From RGIG4079 sp045531405 (lineage in GTDB: Bacteria; Bacteroidota; Bacteroidia; Bacteroidales; Muribaculaceae): a stretch of 64,000 nucleotides of DNA. The position numbers and the translations under genes were made by a program. Below are positions 54,985 to 63,842 of this stretch, in pieces. Location of the stretch: assembly GCA_045531405.1 (NCBI GenBank), contig JAZSDX010000042.1, positions 55,330-119,329 of the forward strand, in the 5' to 3' direction. The notes under the pieces are model-generated. The model saw only the letters and a program-made list of their open reading frames with translations, was not told where the DNA came from and did not search any database. Numbering within the stretch: the stretch's first letter is position 1; each line of letters opens with the position of its first letter.

Positions 54985-55275
54985 TCATCTTAATTCAACA
55001 GACAAACCCATAGCTGATACCATACGATAAAAAGTAGAAATTGATGGCACTGTAAGTCCTCGTTCTACTCGCGAAACATAACTTTTGTCTGTTCCAATTT
55101 TTTCAGCCAATTCAGATTGAGTCATACCAGATTGCTTACGAGCATCAAGTAAAATCTGTGCGTTATATTCTTCCCACGCTTGACGTTCTGCTTCTTTTCG
55201 GCTTTCAGTACCATGAGCGCCGAAAACTTGATTGAGTTCTTCACTCACATTATAAATTTTGTTCTTTGTCTTCAT
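54985..55275 (-). CDS. higA: HigA-like antitoxin (XRE-type HTH)
   Basis: A 96-residue protein with a C-terminal XRE helix-turn-helix: SGMTQSELAEKIGTDKSYVSRVERGLTVPS. The N-terminal half would bind the toxin. It overlaps the toxin gene by 26 bp and is the second gene, the toxin-first order of higBA. It should bind the palindrome upstream of higB and repress the pair. Confidence 0.9.
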   Translation of the reverse strand: MKTKNKIYNVSEELNQVFGAHGTESRKEAERQAWEEYNAQILLDARKQSGMTQSELAEKIGTDKSYVSRVERGLTVPSISTFYRMVSAMGLSVELR

Positions 55276-55588
55276 AATACTCTTTTTTTAATCGTTTTGC
55301 TAATTCAATTTCTTTTCGTGGAGTTTTTTGTGTTTTCTTTCGAAATGCATTAAAAAGAATCACAAGTTTTTCTCCATCATATATAAAGAATATTCTAAAT
55401 TCATTGTTGCCATAAGTTACTCGAAATTCGTACACACCATCTTCTATGTATTTAATAAAATGTGCCGGTATTCTTTCTGTATCAGAAAAAAGCAACAATG
55501 CACGTCGAATTTTCATTTGCTCCATTTCGCTTAGCTTAGCCATAAAGTCGCAATAATAATCCTTATATGCGATAATTTCTCTAACCAT
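55250..55588 (-). CDS. higB: HigB/RelE-type toxin
   Basis: A 112-residue basic protein of the HigB/phage Gp49-like RelE superfamily: VREIIAYKDYYCDFMAKL, YEFRVTYGNNEFRIFFIYDGEKLVILFNAFRKKTQKTP and the basic C terminus. These toxins cut ribosome-bound mRNA. The -7 box 4 bp upstream would start transcription at about the ATG, so the message may be leaderless. An internal ATG at 55543 would remove the first beta strand and is less likely. Confidence 0.9.
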   Translation of the reverse strand: MVREIIAYKDYYCDFMAKLSEMEQMKIRRALLLFSDTERIPAHFIKYIEDGVYEFRVTYGNNEFRIFFIYDGEKLVILFNAFRKKTQKTPRKEIELAKRLKKEYYEDKEQNL

Positions 55589-55592
55589 GTGG

Positions 55593-55624
55593 CAAAGTTA
55601 AGCAAAGTTGTACAATTATACAAC
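55593..55624 (-). promoter_or_regulatory. higBA promoter with overlapping palindrome (operator)
   Basis: Minus strand: GTTG (about 55621-55624), 20 bp, TAACTTTG (55593-55600). The palindrome GTTGTA-N6-TACAAC (55607-55624) covers the -33 box and spacer, the usual place for antitoxin binding. Confidence 0.6.
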
Positions 55625-55720
55625 ATATTATATTAAAAAATGGTTTATTTCATACTAAAATATGTGTCAAATTTACCAATCGGAGCTATTTGTCTTCATA
55701 TCAAATCGTATGTTGTCCCT

Positions 55721-58060
55721 CTAGAATTCCAACTTTTGTTGTGAATCTATCCCAGAATCGATTCCTTCATTTTTCAATCCTTGTTTTGCTTTCTTGTATG
55801 TTTTACCAAAATTCACACGATATGTTACGCCAATCATTACCATATTTGCTCCATCTGCTACATTAAATTCATTATTAGTTGGATGCACCGACGACAATTC
55901 TTTTGTTTTATACATTACACCTTTATTACTAAATGGATTAAACACCCCGGCAGTAAACCAAAAATCTTTCAATTTATATTGCACCATCACAACATTGCAG
56001 ATTTCGGGAGTTTTCATTGTATTTCCCGACAATGAGTATCTCGGCTTTATATCATATTGACTAGTAAATCTCCAATTCTTAATTGCATAAGCAACTTGGG
56101 CTCTTGCATAAAAATTTTCAAATGGCTCAATATTTCCAAATCCTGAAAACATAAATCGATCCCAACCTACAATACCATATATCATGAGATTTTTAACCCC
56201 GGTATAACTTAAATGAAACTCAACATTAAATAAATCTTCATATTTTGCGTTTTGAGGCTGAATCATAAACATATCACAATAAGGACTTGACTCATCAGAA
56301 ATATATGTATATCTATTATAGATAGGGTCAAAATTTCTCGAATATGCCACCCACAAACTTGTATTCACTTTTGACGTTGCATATCGTAAATACACTCGAT
56401 TTCTCAGATAAGTTGAAGGTTTTAAGGTGGGATTTCCTAATTGATAAGATATATCATCTACACGTTGAACAACCTCTCTTTGCGAGGACAATGTCGGCAT
56501 TGATGGGTCAAGCATAAATAAGTAATTCAAACTCCAATTTGAATGAAATTTATAGTTTAATGTAGCTTTACTATTAAACCTAAAAGCATCTTGCTCAACA
56601 ATACTATTATCTGTGTGATAATAACGTCCACCTATCCCCACACTATATGTTACCTTATTCACTCGTCCTGAAATAGAGCTATGTATATATAAATTATCAT
56701 TATCTTGTTTTGAGATTTGTGCCATTCCACCATTCTCAAAATATTTATTGTCGGCAAAGTTATGATAATAGTTTACCCCATATTTTGTTTCAAAATTATT
56801 ATACGATTTTGTGTATAATGCTTCAGCACCGGCTCGCCACGAGTGATTTTCGGTATTGCTATATTGAGAGTAAAAATTGGAGGTTGAATTGTAATCTAAT
56901 GTACTATTTGCATCAATATTCCTCATATTGCCATAAGCATTAAACTCTATCTTCGATGTTTTATTTAGTTGATGTCGAAAATACAAGTCAATATTAGGTG
57001 AGAAGCCTTTATCTCGTCCTATTAAAGATGAAGCATATTCAACGATACTATCAGCCGAAGATTGACGTATAATATTACTCGTGTTTCGTTCACCTTCGTC
57101 AATTTCACATCCTAAAGTCATAGCAAACATTGTTGCCGGATTATGCATATAAGTATATCCGATTGTCAACTTATTAGTCTTATTTTTCAGCAATGATGGA
57201 ACAGGTAATTGTTCTCTAATAATAGGAGATTCTCTTCCAATAAACGACTCGGTCCCCTCACTATACACCTCATCAAAATCTCGCCAACGATTGCCATAAT
57301 CAATTGTCCATTCCGATTTGCTGTAATTATAAGTTCCTCCTATATTCAAATTCGTCAGCCAGCTGGCTGCCGCCATACCATTTGCCATTACGCTGCCACC
57401 TTTTGCGACTGGTTTTGTAATAAAATTCACCACACCCATTACAGACGTGCCATATCTGATGTCTGACACATTTGAATATTCTATACGCAAAATATTGTCA
57501 TTATTTAGAGACTGAATGCGTGAGTAATCCACCTGACGACCGTTTATTTGAAATATTGCTGCTCCATTCTCTATTGTAACTCTATTTAATGACGAATTTA
57601 CTTGTAACCCGGGGAGTTTGTATTGCATTTGTTCCAATAAATCTACTGTTGTACCCGACTGTTTTATTTCTCTTGCCGACGGAAATACTATATAGTTTAC
57701 TCCTTTTTCCACTACGTTTTGTGCCTCTACAGTTATTTCGCCAAGGAGCTCAGGTGAATCTACCAATGTAATTGCGCCTAAATCTACATTTTGGTCAATA
57801 CTTTCAAATTGCACATTTGAGTTCATACAACCTACCATTGAAATCTCCACTCTCATAGCTCCTTTATGGTCGGTCATCAACGCAAATTTACCATTTACGT
57901 CTGCCGAAGTATTCCCAATGACAATTGTTGAATCTTTATACAAAATCACATTTGCCCCTGACATTGGTTCTTTTTCCGAATCAACAACTTTTCCCGTAAT
58001 TGTGTAAGCGAATAAAAATTGAGGCACCAGCATCAACAAAATAAACATTAACTTTTTCAT
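55721..58060 (-). CDS. Outer-membrane beta-barrel protein with N-terminal carboxypeptidase-like domain
   Basis: A 779-residue protein with a signal peptide (1-18), a carboxypeptidase-regulatory-like beta domain (about 19-100, ITGKVVDSEKEPMSGANVIL), a short plug-like part (about 115-220, with SNVSDIRYGTSVMGVVNFITK) and a C-terminal barrel of many strands ending KTYKKAKQGLKNEG. It matches the TonB-receptor-like outer-membrane family of Bacteroidetes that lacks a clear SusC signature. The ligand is unknown; no SusD partner is adjacent. The next gene is a TPR regulator-like protein (58281-59945), which may control it. Confidence 0.82.
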   Translation of the reverse strand: MKKLMFILLMLVPQFLFAYTITGKVVDSEKEPMSGANVILYKDSTIVIGNTSADVNGKFALMTDHKGAMRVEISMVGCMNSNVQFESIDQNVDLGAITLVDSPELLGEITVEAQNVVEKGVNYIVFPSAREIKQSGTTVDLLEQMQYKLPGLQVNSSLNRVTIENGAAIFQINGRQVDYSRIQSLNNDNILRIEYSNVSDIRYGTSVMGVVNFITKPVAKGGSVMANGMAAASWLTNLNIGGTYNYSKSEWTIDYGNRWRDFDEVYSEGTESFIGRESPIIREQLPVPSLLKNKTNKLTIGYTYMHNPATMFAMTLGCEIDEGERNTSNIIRQSSADSIVEYASSLIGRDKGFSPNIDLYFRHQLNKTSKIEFNAYGNMRNIDANSTLDYNSTSNFYSQYSNTENHSWRAGAEALYTKSYNNFETKYGVNYYHNFADNKYFENGGMAQISKQDNDNLYIHSSISGRVNKVTYSVGIGGRYYHTDNSIVEQDAFRFNSKATLNYKFHSNWSLNYLFMLDPSMPTLSSQREVVQRVDDISYQLGNPTLKPSTYLRNRVYLRYATSKVNTSLWVAYSRNFDPIYNRYTYISDESSPYCDMFMIQPQNAKYEDLFNVEFHLSYTGVKNLMIYGIVGWDRFMFSGFGNIEPFENFYARAQVAYAIKNWRFTSQYDIKPRYSLSGNTMKTPEICNVVMVQYKLKDFWFTAGVFNPFSNKGVMYKTKELSSVHPTNNEFNVADGANMVMIGVTYRVNFGKTYKKAKQGLKNEGIDSGIDSQQKLEF

Positions 58061-58193
58061 AATTTTTGCACCATTTATTATTAATTTGATGCAAAATTAG
58101 CCTCATACGCACCCAAATATCAAATTTTCAGTCCAATAAACGCCTAACACCGCACCTACCTACGCCACTGATTTTCAGCACAATAAGAAGCCT

Positions 58194-58214
58194 GTTAGAT
58201 TCTATACTTCTAAC
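58194..58214. other. Small hairpin in the 220-bp gap
   Basis: GTTAGA and TCTAAC form a 6-bp stem about 65 bp past the TPR gene's stop codon at 58281. It may act as its terminator, but there is no T run. Confidence 0.3.
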
Positions 58215-58280
58215 AAACCTCTTAACCTGGCTATTTTTCAAATATTTACCGTTTGATATTGTTAGACTAAATCAACCTCA

Positions 58281-59945
58281 TCATGACAAAAATGCCAATA
58301 TATCTTCTTTATTCTTAATATCTGATTGCGAAATTTTCTCTTTCAAACGAGATTTTCTCATATAAACATTCGCTTGACTTTTATTTAATAGAAGGCTAAT
58401 AAGTTTACCCGAAAACCCGGCATAATGGTAACATAGTTGTAAATAATCAATTTCGTCAAGCGTTGGTAATCCCTCTCTTAGTTTTGCCATTACATTATTA
58501 CAACATCTGTTAACTGTGTTTTCTAATTCCTGAATTGTATTTTTATCTTTGCTGAATTGACAAACCAACTGATTCATTTCATTATAAACCAATCGTTGCC
58601 CTTTCGCATCATCAGTGTGAGTAAATATTGAATCACTTATTACATTAAGAAATTTGTATTTATCCTTATATAGAGTATTGATTAGTTCTGTTGTTACAGA
58701 ATTACTCTTTTGCATTTCACTTTGCAGCTCTGCAATAATACCAATATACTCATCCATTTTCCGCTGCTTATTTTTGTTCTTTCTTCGCAAAATCAGTATT
58801 ACTATAGAGGCAAAGGCTACAACAACCAAGATAATTATCACTCCTCGTTGTTTTTCTGTTTCTTGAATATATTTTATATTTTCATAGCTTCTTTTCAAAT
58901 AGTCGCGTTGCGACTCCATCAAAGGTTTTTCCAACCTATATTTATTATTATCTTTCTGCAATTCACCCTTTTGCAACAACAAGTCAATTGCTTTTTCATT
59001 CTCTCCTTTCAATATAGCAATTTTAGCTTGTGTGTCATACATTATAATCGAGTCAGACTTTGTTCGAATATATTTCGGTAACAAATTCATATATTTGTCA
59101 CAACTCTCCATATCACTATTCCTTGCACATATTATAGAAAAACGGCTATATATAGAAGCATACATATTTCTTGATAATTGCTTATTTTTTATATCCTCAA
59201 ATAATTTTATTGCATCTTGAATTCTATCGGAATTATAATATGCACAAAACAATATGCACTTGAAACTAAGTATAAATTTTTCATCTCCTAAAGCCTCTGC
59301 CTCTTCCAATCCTTTCTCAATTTCTGCAATAGTTTCTGTTGCTAATGATTCTTGATTTATATAATTAACACACAACCCATAGAGAGCAAGCATTCTATCT
59401 CTACTTTTATTTGTTCGTTCTAAATGAGAATAAGCCTTTTTGAAATATTCCAATGACCTTGGAGTATCATAGTAAATCGCATGCATATAAGCCAACTGCA
59501 TATACATTAATCCTTTCTCATAATCATTGTTCTCTAATTCAGACAAGGTTGTTTCTATCTCATAACATGCCAACATTGCCTTATCGTAAGATCTATTATT
59601 GATATTTATCTCACTTTTAAGAATTAACGATTGACACAATCGCCTTGCATCTCCATTATTTCTATAATAATTAACTGCTATATTTATTAATGAATCATTG
59701 ATTTCCTGTATATTGTTCCATTTCAATGCTGTTGTGTAAAGCAACGCATAACGAGCTTTTTGAGACTTAGCATTAATCACATTCCCATCAACGGTTTTCA
59801 ATATCGACATTGCAGAATCGGGCATTTCATCAATCAACGCCTCAACCCTATCCAATTTCTCATTCAAATCTGCATCTACATTCTCGCAACTTGAAAACAT
59901 AAATGCAATCGCTATACAAGCAAGTATTTTTATGTATCGTATCAT
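58281..59945 (-). CDS. TPR lipoprotein with TM helix and C-terminal helical (HTH-like) domain
   Basis: A 554-residue protein with lipobox FMFSSC (Cys20), about seven TPR-like repeats (40-360), a TM helix (GVIIILVVVAFASIVILIL, about 372-391), a coiled coil and a C-terminal helical domain with LCYHYAGFSGKLISLLLNKSQANVYMRK, similar to the LuxR-like HTH end of Bacteroidetes TPR regulators. The topology would put TPRs outside and the HTH-like end in the cytoplasm. It lies 2 bp before the HipA-like gene's end, so the hip module may read into it. Ligand and target are unknown. Confidence 0.75.
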   Translation of the reverse strand: MIRYIKILACIAIAFMFSSCENVDADLNEKLDRVEALIDEMPDSAMSILKTVDGNVINAKSQKARYALLYTTALKWNNIQEINDSLINIAVNYYRNNGDARRLCQSLILKSEININNRSYDKAMLACYEIETTLSELENNDYEKGLMYMQLAYMHAIYYDTPRSLEYFKKAYSHLERTNKSRDRMLALYGLCVNYINQESLATETIAEIEKGLEEAEALGDEKFILSFKCILFCAYYNSDRIQDAIKLFEDIKNKQLSRNMYASIYSRFSIICARNSDMESCDKYMNLLPKYIRTKSDSIIMYDTQAKIAILKGENEKAIDLLLQKGELQKDNNKYRLEKPLMESQRDYLKRSYENIKYIQETEKQRGVIIILVVVAFASIVILILRRKNKNKQRKMDEYIGIIAELQSEMQKSNSVTTELINTLYKDKYKFLNVISDSIFTHTDDAKGQRLVYNEMNQLVCQFSKDKNTIQELENTVNRCCNNVMAKLREGLPTLDEIDYLQLCYHYAGFSGKLISLLLNKSQANVYMRKSRLKEKISQSDIKNKEDILAFLS

Positions 59946-59946
59946 T

Positions 59947-60954
59947 TTAATCTTTTATCAACAACTTTCGACGATAATTCATTGATAAATAATATTGTTC
60001 CTTCAACTCTGAAGATAAAAATGAGTTATCTATCATTTTTTTTACCTCTTGGTATTCTTTGGCAAAAAAATCAAGTTCTTTTTCTACCATTCGTAATGGT
60101 AAACCTATTCTTCTTCCAAATTCTTCAAAATCCACGCGAGAGATCTGACGTGTGTCCGATAAATTCATACCCTCCTTGAATAGCCCCTTTTCTAAAGCAA
60201 AAATGCGTGGACGAGCCAAATGTAACGACGTATTTATTAAATCATACGCCGGCGACAAACGATATTCTTCTCCTCTATTTATCAATGAAAAATTCTTTAA
60301 GTGAGCATCATCATTTAGTGTTATGAAGTTAAACAATATAACTCTAAAGAAACGAGCTATATCAATCGCTGAAACTTTGACATATTTGCGTATCACCTCG
60401 GCACATTCTTCATAACTGGCATTACAATATTTATAATCACTTCCTCCATGTACTTTGGTATAGCCCATCAATGAAGCAAAATCCTCTTGATGGTATTTCC
60501 CCAGAGAATAAACGTCAAACCGACGCGTGATATAGGCAGGTTCTCCATCTGCATAAAAACAGATTGCATTTACGGCCGTTTCGATACCGTAAATTTGAGA
60601 AGCCAATTGCATTGTGAGATGTTCGTTAGCTACACAATAATCCTTATTTAGAATATGATATGAATTGGGACGAGGTTTTAATATAAAAGTACTTTGTTCC
60701 TGAACATTGGTATATCGCAACACTGCATCTTTTTCGTCAACAATCACTGCAAATTTAGGTTGCACACCCGACATTGAAATTCGCCCCACTCCACTTATTG
60801 CCTTTTGTGTTTCTTCGCTTTCTGCAATAATTCCTGGTGCATTAAATATATGCGAAACTTTTTTGCCATCAAATAAAAGTTTCAATGCTTTCTTTGAATA
60901 TGTTTCATGTCCTTCTTCTAATGTAGATGGACACACAGTCAATGGTCTTATCAT
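59947..60954 (-). CDS. HipA-type Ser/Thr kinase toxin lacking the N-subdomain (HipT-like)
   Basis: A 335-residue kinase of the HipA family, starting directly with the second lobe part. The Gly-rich loop VGRISMSGVQPKFAV carries S60 and S62, matching the autophosphorylated pair in HipT. The catalytic loop is NDDAHLKNFSL (D216, N221) and the metal Asp is in SPAYDLINT (D238). The first HipA subdomain is encoded as a separate protein just upstream (60951-61274), with a 4-bp overlap. Together with the HTH gene this is the HipBST arrangement, where HipT phosphorylates a target such as TrpS and HipS acts as antitoxin. The target here is unknown. Confidence 0.88.
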   Translation of the reverse strand: MIRPLTVCPSTLEEGHETYSKKALKLLFDGKKVSHIFNAPGIIAESEETQKAISGVGRISMSGVQPKFAVIVDEKDAVLRYTNVQEQSTFILKPRPNSYHILNKDYCVANEHLTMQLASQIYGIETAVNAICFYADGEPAYITRRFDVYSLGKYHQEDFASLMGYTKVHGGSDYKYCNASYEECAEVIRKYVKVSAIDIARFFRVILFNFITLNDDAHLKNFSLINRGEEYRLSPAYDLINTSLHLARPRIFALEKGLFKEGMNLSDTRQISRVDFEEFGRRIGLPLRMVEKELDFFAKEYQEVKKMIDNSFLSSELKEQYYLSMNYRRKLLIKD

Positions 60955-61274
60955 CGTATCGGTTTTATAGTTACAGCTCCTATTGTATCACTTTGTGCAG
61001 TGGCAAGCAAAATTCCAAAATCATCTGATTTATCAATATGATGTAATTGAGATTGAATATGTCGATTTTCGCCTTCTGACAACATATTAAAGAAAAATGG
61101 GAATAAGAATGGTGAGCGATATGGTGCTTCACGTATTGGCAAAGTTGCACTTATTGGAGCATTATCCTTCCCCAAAATATAAGCCACATCATAAACAAAC
61201 TCATATTCCTGATTATCGTGTTCAGTCAAAATCCCGGCTTTTATGTTATTTACAAATACTTCGCATTGTCGCAT
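60951..61274 (-). CDS. HipA N-subdomain as a separate protein (HipS-like)
   Basis: A 107-residue protein equal to the HipA N-terminal subdomain: CEVFVNNIKAGILTEHDNQEYEFVYD, then ISATLPIREAPYRSPFLFPFFFNMLSEGENR, the conserved PxxRLP..F.NLLPEG-like region. In the HipBST system this small protein neutralises the kinase. It lies 4 bp after the HTH gene and overlaps the kinase gene by 4 bp. Confidence 0.85.
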   Translation of the reverse strand: MRQCEVFVNNIKAGILTEHDNQEYEFVYDVAYILGKDNAPISATLPIREAPYRSPFLFPFFFNMLSEGENRHIQSQLHHIDKSDDFGILLATAQSDTIGAVTIKPIR

Positions 61275-61278
61275 GTTT

Positions 61279-61476
61279 CTAATCTTTTAGTTTTATCTCT
61301 AATTTAAGTCCTAAGACATCTAAAATTGGTATCAAAGTACTAATTCTCGGATTTCCTTGTCCTCGTTCTATCGCAACCAATGTGTTAATTCCCACCATTG
61401 ACAAGTCAGCAAGTTCTTGTTGCGTAACTTTTAATTGTTGTCTCCGTTGTTTTATTTTCAATCCTATTTCTTTCAT
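61279..61476 (-). CDS. hipB: HipB-like XRE helix-turn-helix antitoxin/repressor
   Basis: A 65-residue HTH protein: MKEIGLKIKQRRQQLKV then TQQELADLSMVGINTLVAIERGQGNPRISTLIPIL. The start at 61476 is preferred over an ATG at 61503 because a perfect -7 box (61505-61512) lies one base before the latter, which would put the transcription start inside it. First gene of the hip operon. It would bind the two palindromes at 61481-61496 and 61548-61572. Confidence 0.85.
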   Translation of the reverse strand: MKEIGLKIKQRRQQLKVTQQELADLSMVGINTLVAIERGQGNPRISTLIPILDVLGLKLEIKLKD

Positions 61477-61480
61477 TTTT

Positions 61481-61572
61481 TCACAACATATTGTGATTTC
61501 CATGCAAATATATAAATATTACTCAATAAAAACAATACTAAATAACATTATATTGTGATTTTTACAATATAA
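61481..61572 (-). promoter_or_regulatory. hip operon promoter with two palindromic operators
   Basis: Minus-strand -7 box TATATTTG at 61505-61512. A 16-bp palindrome TCACAACATATTGTGA (61481-61496) covers the start of the transcript, and a second inverted repeat TTATATTGT / ACAATATAA (61548-61572) lies upstream. Both share TTGT/ACAA and are good HipB sites. Confidence 0.6.
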
Positions 61573-61611
61573 CAATACCCAAATGGGTAATTATTCTATA
61601 TAACAAAAACT

Positions 61612-61646
61612 AACCAAGGAAGCTTCGTGTGAGGCTCCCTTGGTTG
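61612..61646 (-). terminator. Rho-independent terminator after the metallopeptidase gene
   Basis: AACCAAGGAAGC pairs with the GCTCCCTTGGTT side with small mismatches; on the minus strand the stem is followed by a T-rich tract (TTAGTTTTTG). It lies 44 bp past the stop codon at 61690. Confidence 0.7.
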
Positions 61647-61689
61647 TTATCTTCGGAATATGACAGTTGCTTAATGCTTAATTATTGCT

Positions 61690-63711
61690 TTACTTCACTA
61701 TCTTATCTATTGCGTTGAGGATTGGGGTGGTGCTGATGCCGGTGCCTACGGCTTGTTGCATCCAATGGTTGGGGGTTAAGCGACCGAGTTTGTAGATGCG
61801 CATCAACTCATCGGCAAAGGCTTTTTTATCGGCACATTTAGCGAAATGTTCTTCGAGTTGGAATTCCACAATGTGACCCAATGGGTAGTTGGGCAGATAC
61901 ATCGGCGAGTTTACCATGTGTGAATACACTGCCAAAATTGGAGAATCTTTTTCGCCCAACACCGGTTGATAATATTTGTTCCACACATCTTTGGCTATTG
62001 CAATAGTGGCATCATGAAGTTCGGCTGCTGTAGCATCGGGATTTGCATATAGCCATTGCCACACTTTCATATCAACAAGCGACACTCCCATGATTTCGTA
62101 GAGTCCCCAGAAGATGTCGAGCGTGGTGTTATCATCGATTTTTTGGTCATATCCGAGCAAACCAAGGTCGCGTTTTTGAAACACGAATGCCAACGCTTCG
62201 GTAAAACCGGTGTTTGGCACACCTGCCATCATATAGTTATCGATGAGATAGAGGTCGATGGTTTGTTCCACATTGTGACCAAACTCATGAACAGCAATAT
62301 TATACCCTTTATAGTCCATACCCTCAGCACCAATGCGAGTGCGTAGGAGTGAATTTTCCCAACGTCCGGCAGCTCCCCATGCATGACCTGAGCCACGAGC
62401 TCCTTGCACCTTGATTTTACTTGCTATAAAATCGGCATCGGCTTGAGCAAAACCCAAATCGACGAGCATTCGAGCCATATCTTTTTCAAATGCTTCGGGA
62501 GTAGGATATTTCGCACGAGTTTGAGCCGAAAGGTCATCTTCTGAAATAGTGCTACGGCTCTTAAATCCGTCATACCAAATATCATAAGGACGAAGGTCGC
62601 GACCAAGACGTTTCTTTATCAACTTGCCAACTTTCTTAGCTTGTGGCGATGAAACAAGGTTGACAAACAATGCTTCAATTTCTTCGGGAGCAATCTCCAT
62701 TCCACTCTCAAAGTTACGAGCAATACCTGTTGGACGTTGTGGCTCATACTTATCCACTTTAAGCATAGTTTTATAGTGAGCCAAAATGCGTTCATATCGG
62801 CGAGTATCTTCGGCAGCCAATGTCACCTCTGCCCCATCTTTCCATGTGCGGTTGCTATATGGAGCCCAATCATATGATGCATTGTTTATCACCTCCAACG
62901 GGATTGTTCCGTCGATAATGCGTAGCATCACTTGATAAATCATTTCTTGCTTTTCACGAGCATTTGGAAGGTTGGCATAATTCGACTTTATCTCATCGCG
63001 AAGATTCCAATGCGAGAGCAACACCATGTTTTCGGGAAATAGCTTATCCCCATTCTTGTTGCGAAGATGTCCCATCATGATATTATATGATGCGATATAG
63101 TTTTCGGCATCGGCATTGGCTTGAGCTGCTTCTTTGTTGAGAGATGCAGGAATGCGTGATGTAAACATATCCCCCATGCGAGCATAAGCCCACTGCTCTC
63201 TGCTCCACGCACCTCCAAACTCATTCTTTTCGGCGAGGGAGTAATTGGGGAAATTCAAAATAGTGATAAACGCTACCTTGTTTTCATAAAGGTCGTTCCA
63301 CAAATGCGAATAAGGATTAAACGCACTCATGATATAGTCGATATTCGTAGGCTCAGGTCCGGCAAGGATTGTGGGAAGGCTCAACTCGATTGCCACTTGG
63401 TTTTGTGTACCAAGTAACACCTCGTATGCCTTGCACAACTTGTCGAACAACTCGCGACGAGCCTTAGGCGAAGCGGCATAATTCGCCTTTACAAATGCCA
63501 CAAACTCCTCAGCCGAGCCATCTGACTCTTGCCAAAGAGTAGCCACTTGCGAAGCTCCACGTTGCAACAACTTGCCATCAATCGACGCATCATTGAAAGT
63601 CATTTCACCTACTAAAGTCGCCACAGTAGCATTGTCAATAACCTTTGCACTAATATTATTCACACTCATCACAATCATAATCGCTAAAACTAATCGTTTA
63701 ATCGTTCTCAT
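61690..63711 (-). CDS. Secreted zinc metallopeptidase of the gluzincin type
   Basis: A 673-residue protein with a signal peptide (1-22). The zinc site is HEFGH at 475-479, with a second-helix Glu ligand in GFTEALAF (E505); the third ligand at this spacing is that of gluzincins. The long helical frame resembles M2/M3-like peptidases and their Bacteroidetes relatives. It would cut peptides in the periplasm or outside. It is a monocistronic host-type gene (less AT-rich). The exact MEROPS family is uncertain. Confidence 0.85.
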   Translation of the reverse strand: MRTIKRLVLAIMIVMSVNNISAKVIDNATVATLVGEMTFNDASIDGKLLQRGASQVATLWQESDGSAEEFVAFVKANYAASPKARRELFDKLCKAYEVLLGTQNQVAIELSLPTILAGPEPTNIDYIMSAFNPYSHLWNDLYENKVAFITILNFPNYSLAEKNEFGGAWSREQWAYARMGDMFTSRIPASLNKEAAQANADAENYIASYNIMMGHLRNKNGDKLFPENMVLLSHWNLRDEIKSNYANLPNAREKQEMIYQVMLRIIDGTIPLEVINNASYDWAPYSNRTWKDGAEVTLAAEDTRRYERILAHYKTMLKVDKYEPQRPTGIARNFESGMEIAPEEIEALFVNLVSSPQAKKVGKLIKKRLGRDLRPYDIWYDGFKSRSTISEDDLSAQTRAKYPTPEAFEKDMARMLVDLGFAQADADFIASKIKVQGARGSGHAWGAAGRWENSLLRTRIGAEGMDYKGYNIAVHEFGHNVEQTIDLYLIDNYMMAGVPNTGFTEALAFVFQKRDLGLLGYDQKIDDNTTLDIFWGLYEIMGVSLVDMKVWQWLYANPDATAAELHDATIAIAKDVWNKYYQPVLGEKDSPILAVYSHMVNSPMYLPNYPLGHIVEFQLEEHFAKCADKKAFADELMRIYKLGRLTPNHWMQQAVGTGISTTPILNAIDKIVK

Positions 63712-63779
63712 AAATATAGTTGAATTTCTTTTTTTATTTATGTTGTAAAGTTACTCAAATTACCCAATATTTCAAGTAT

Positions 63780-63842
63780 GACTAGTCCTAAATAAGCGTT
63801 ACAAAATTAATACTTATTTATTAGGACAAAATTAATAACTTT
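63780..63842. mobile_element. Probable end of the insertion sequence
   Basis: Downstream of the transposase stop codon lie TCCTAAATAAG (about 63785-63795) and CTTATTTATTAGGA (about 63811-63824) as an imperfect inverted repeat, plus two copies of ACAAAATTAATA. This fits an IS end, but the exact boundary and the target duplication cannot be fixed because the other end is outside the window. Confidence 0.4.

Noticed and set aside
54909..61646. The similar GGGAGC hairpins at 54909 and 61612 as a mobile repeat family
   Set aside because: Both lie directly after genes and behave as terminators; similarity is limited to the stem.
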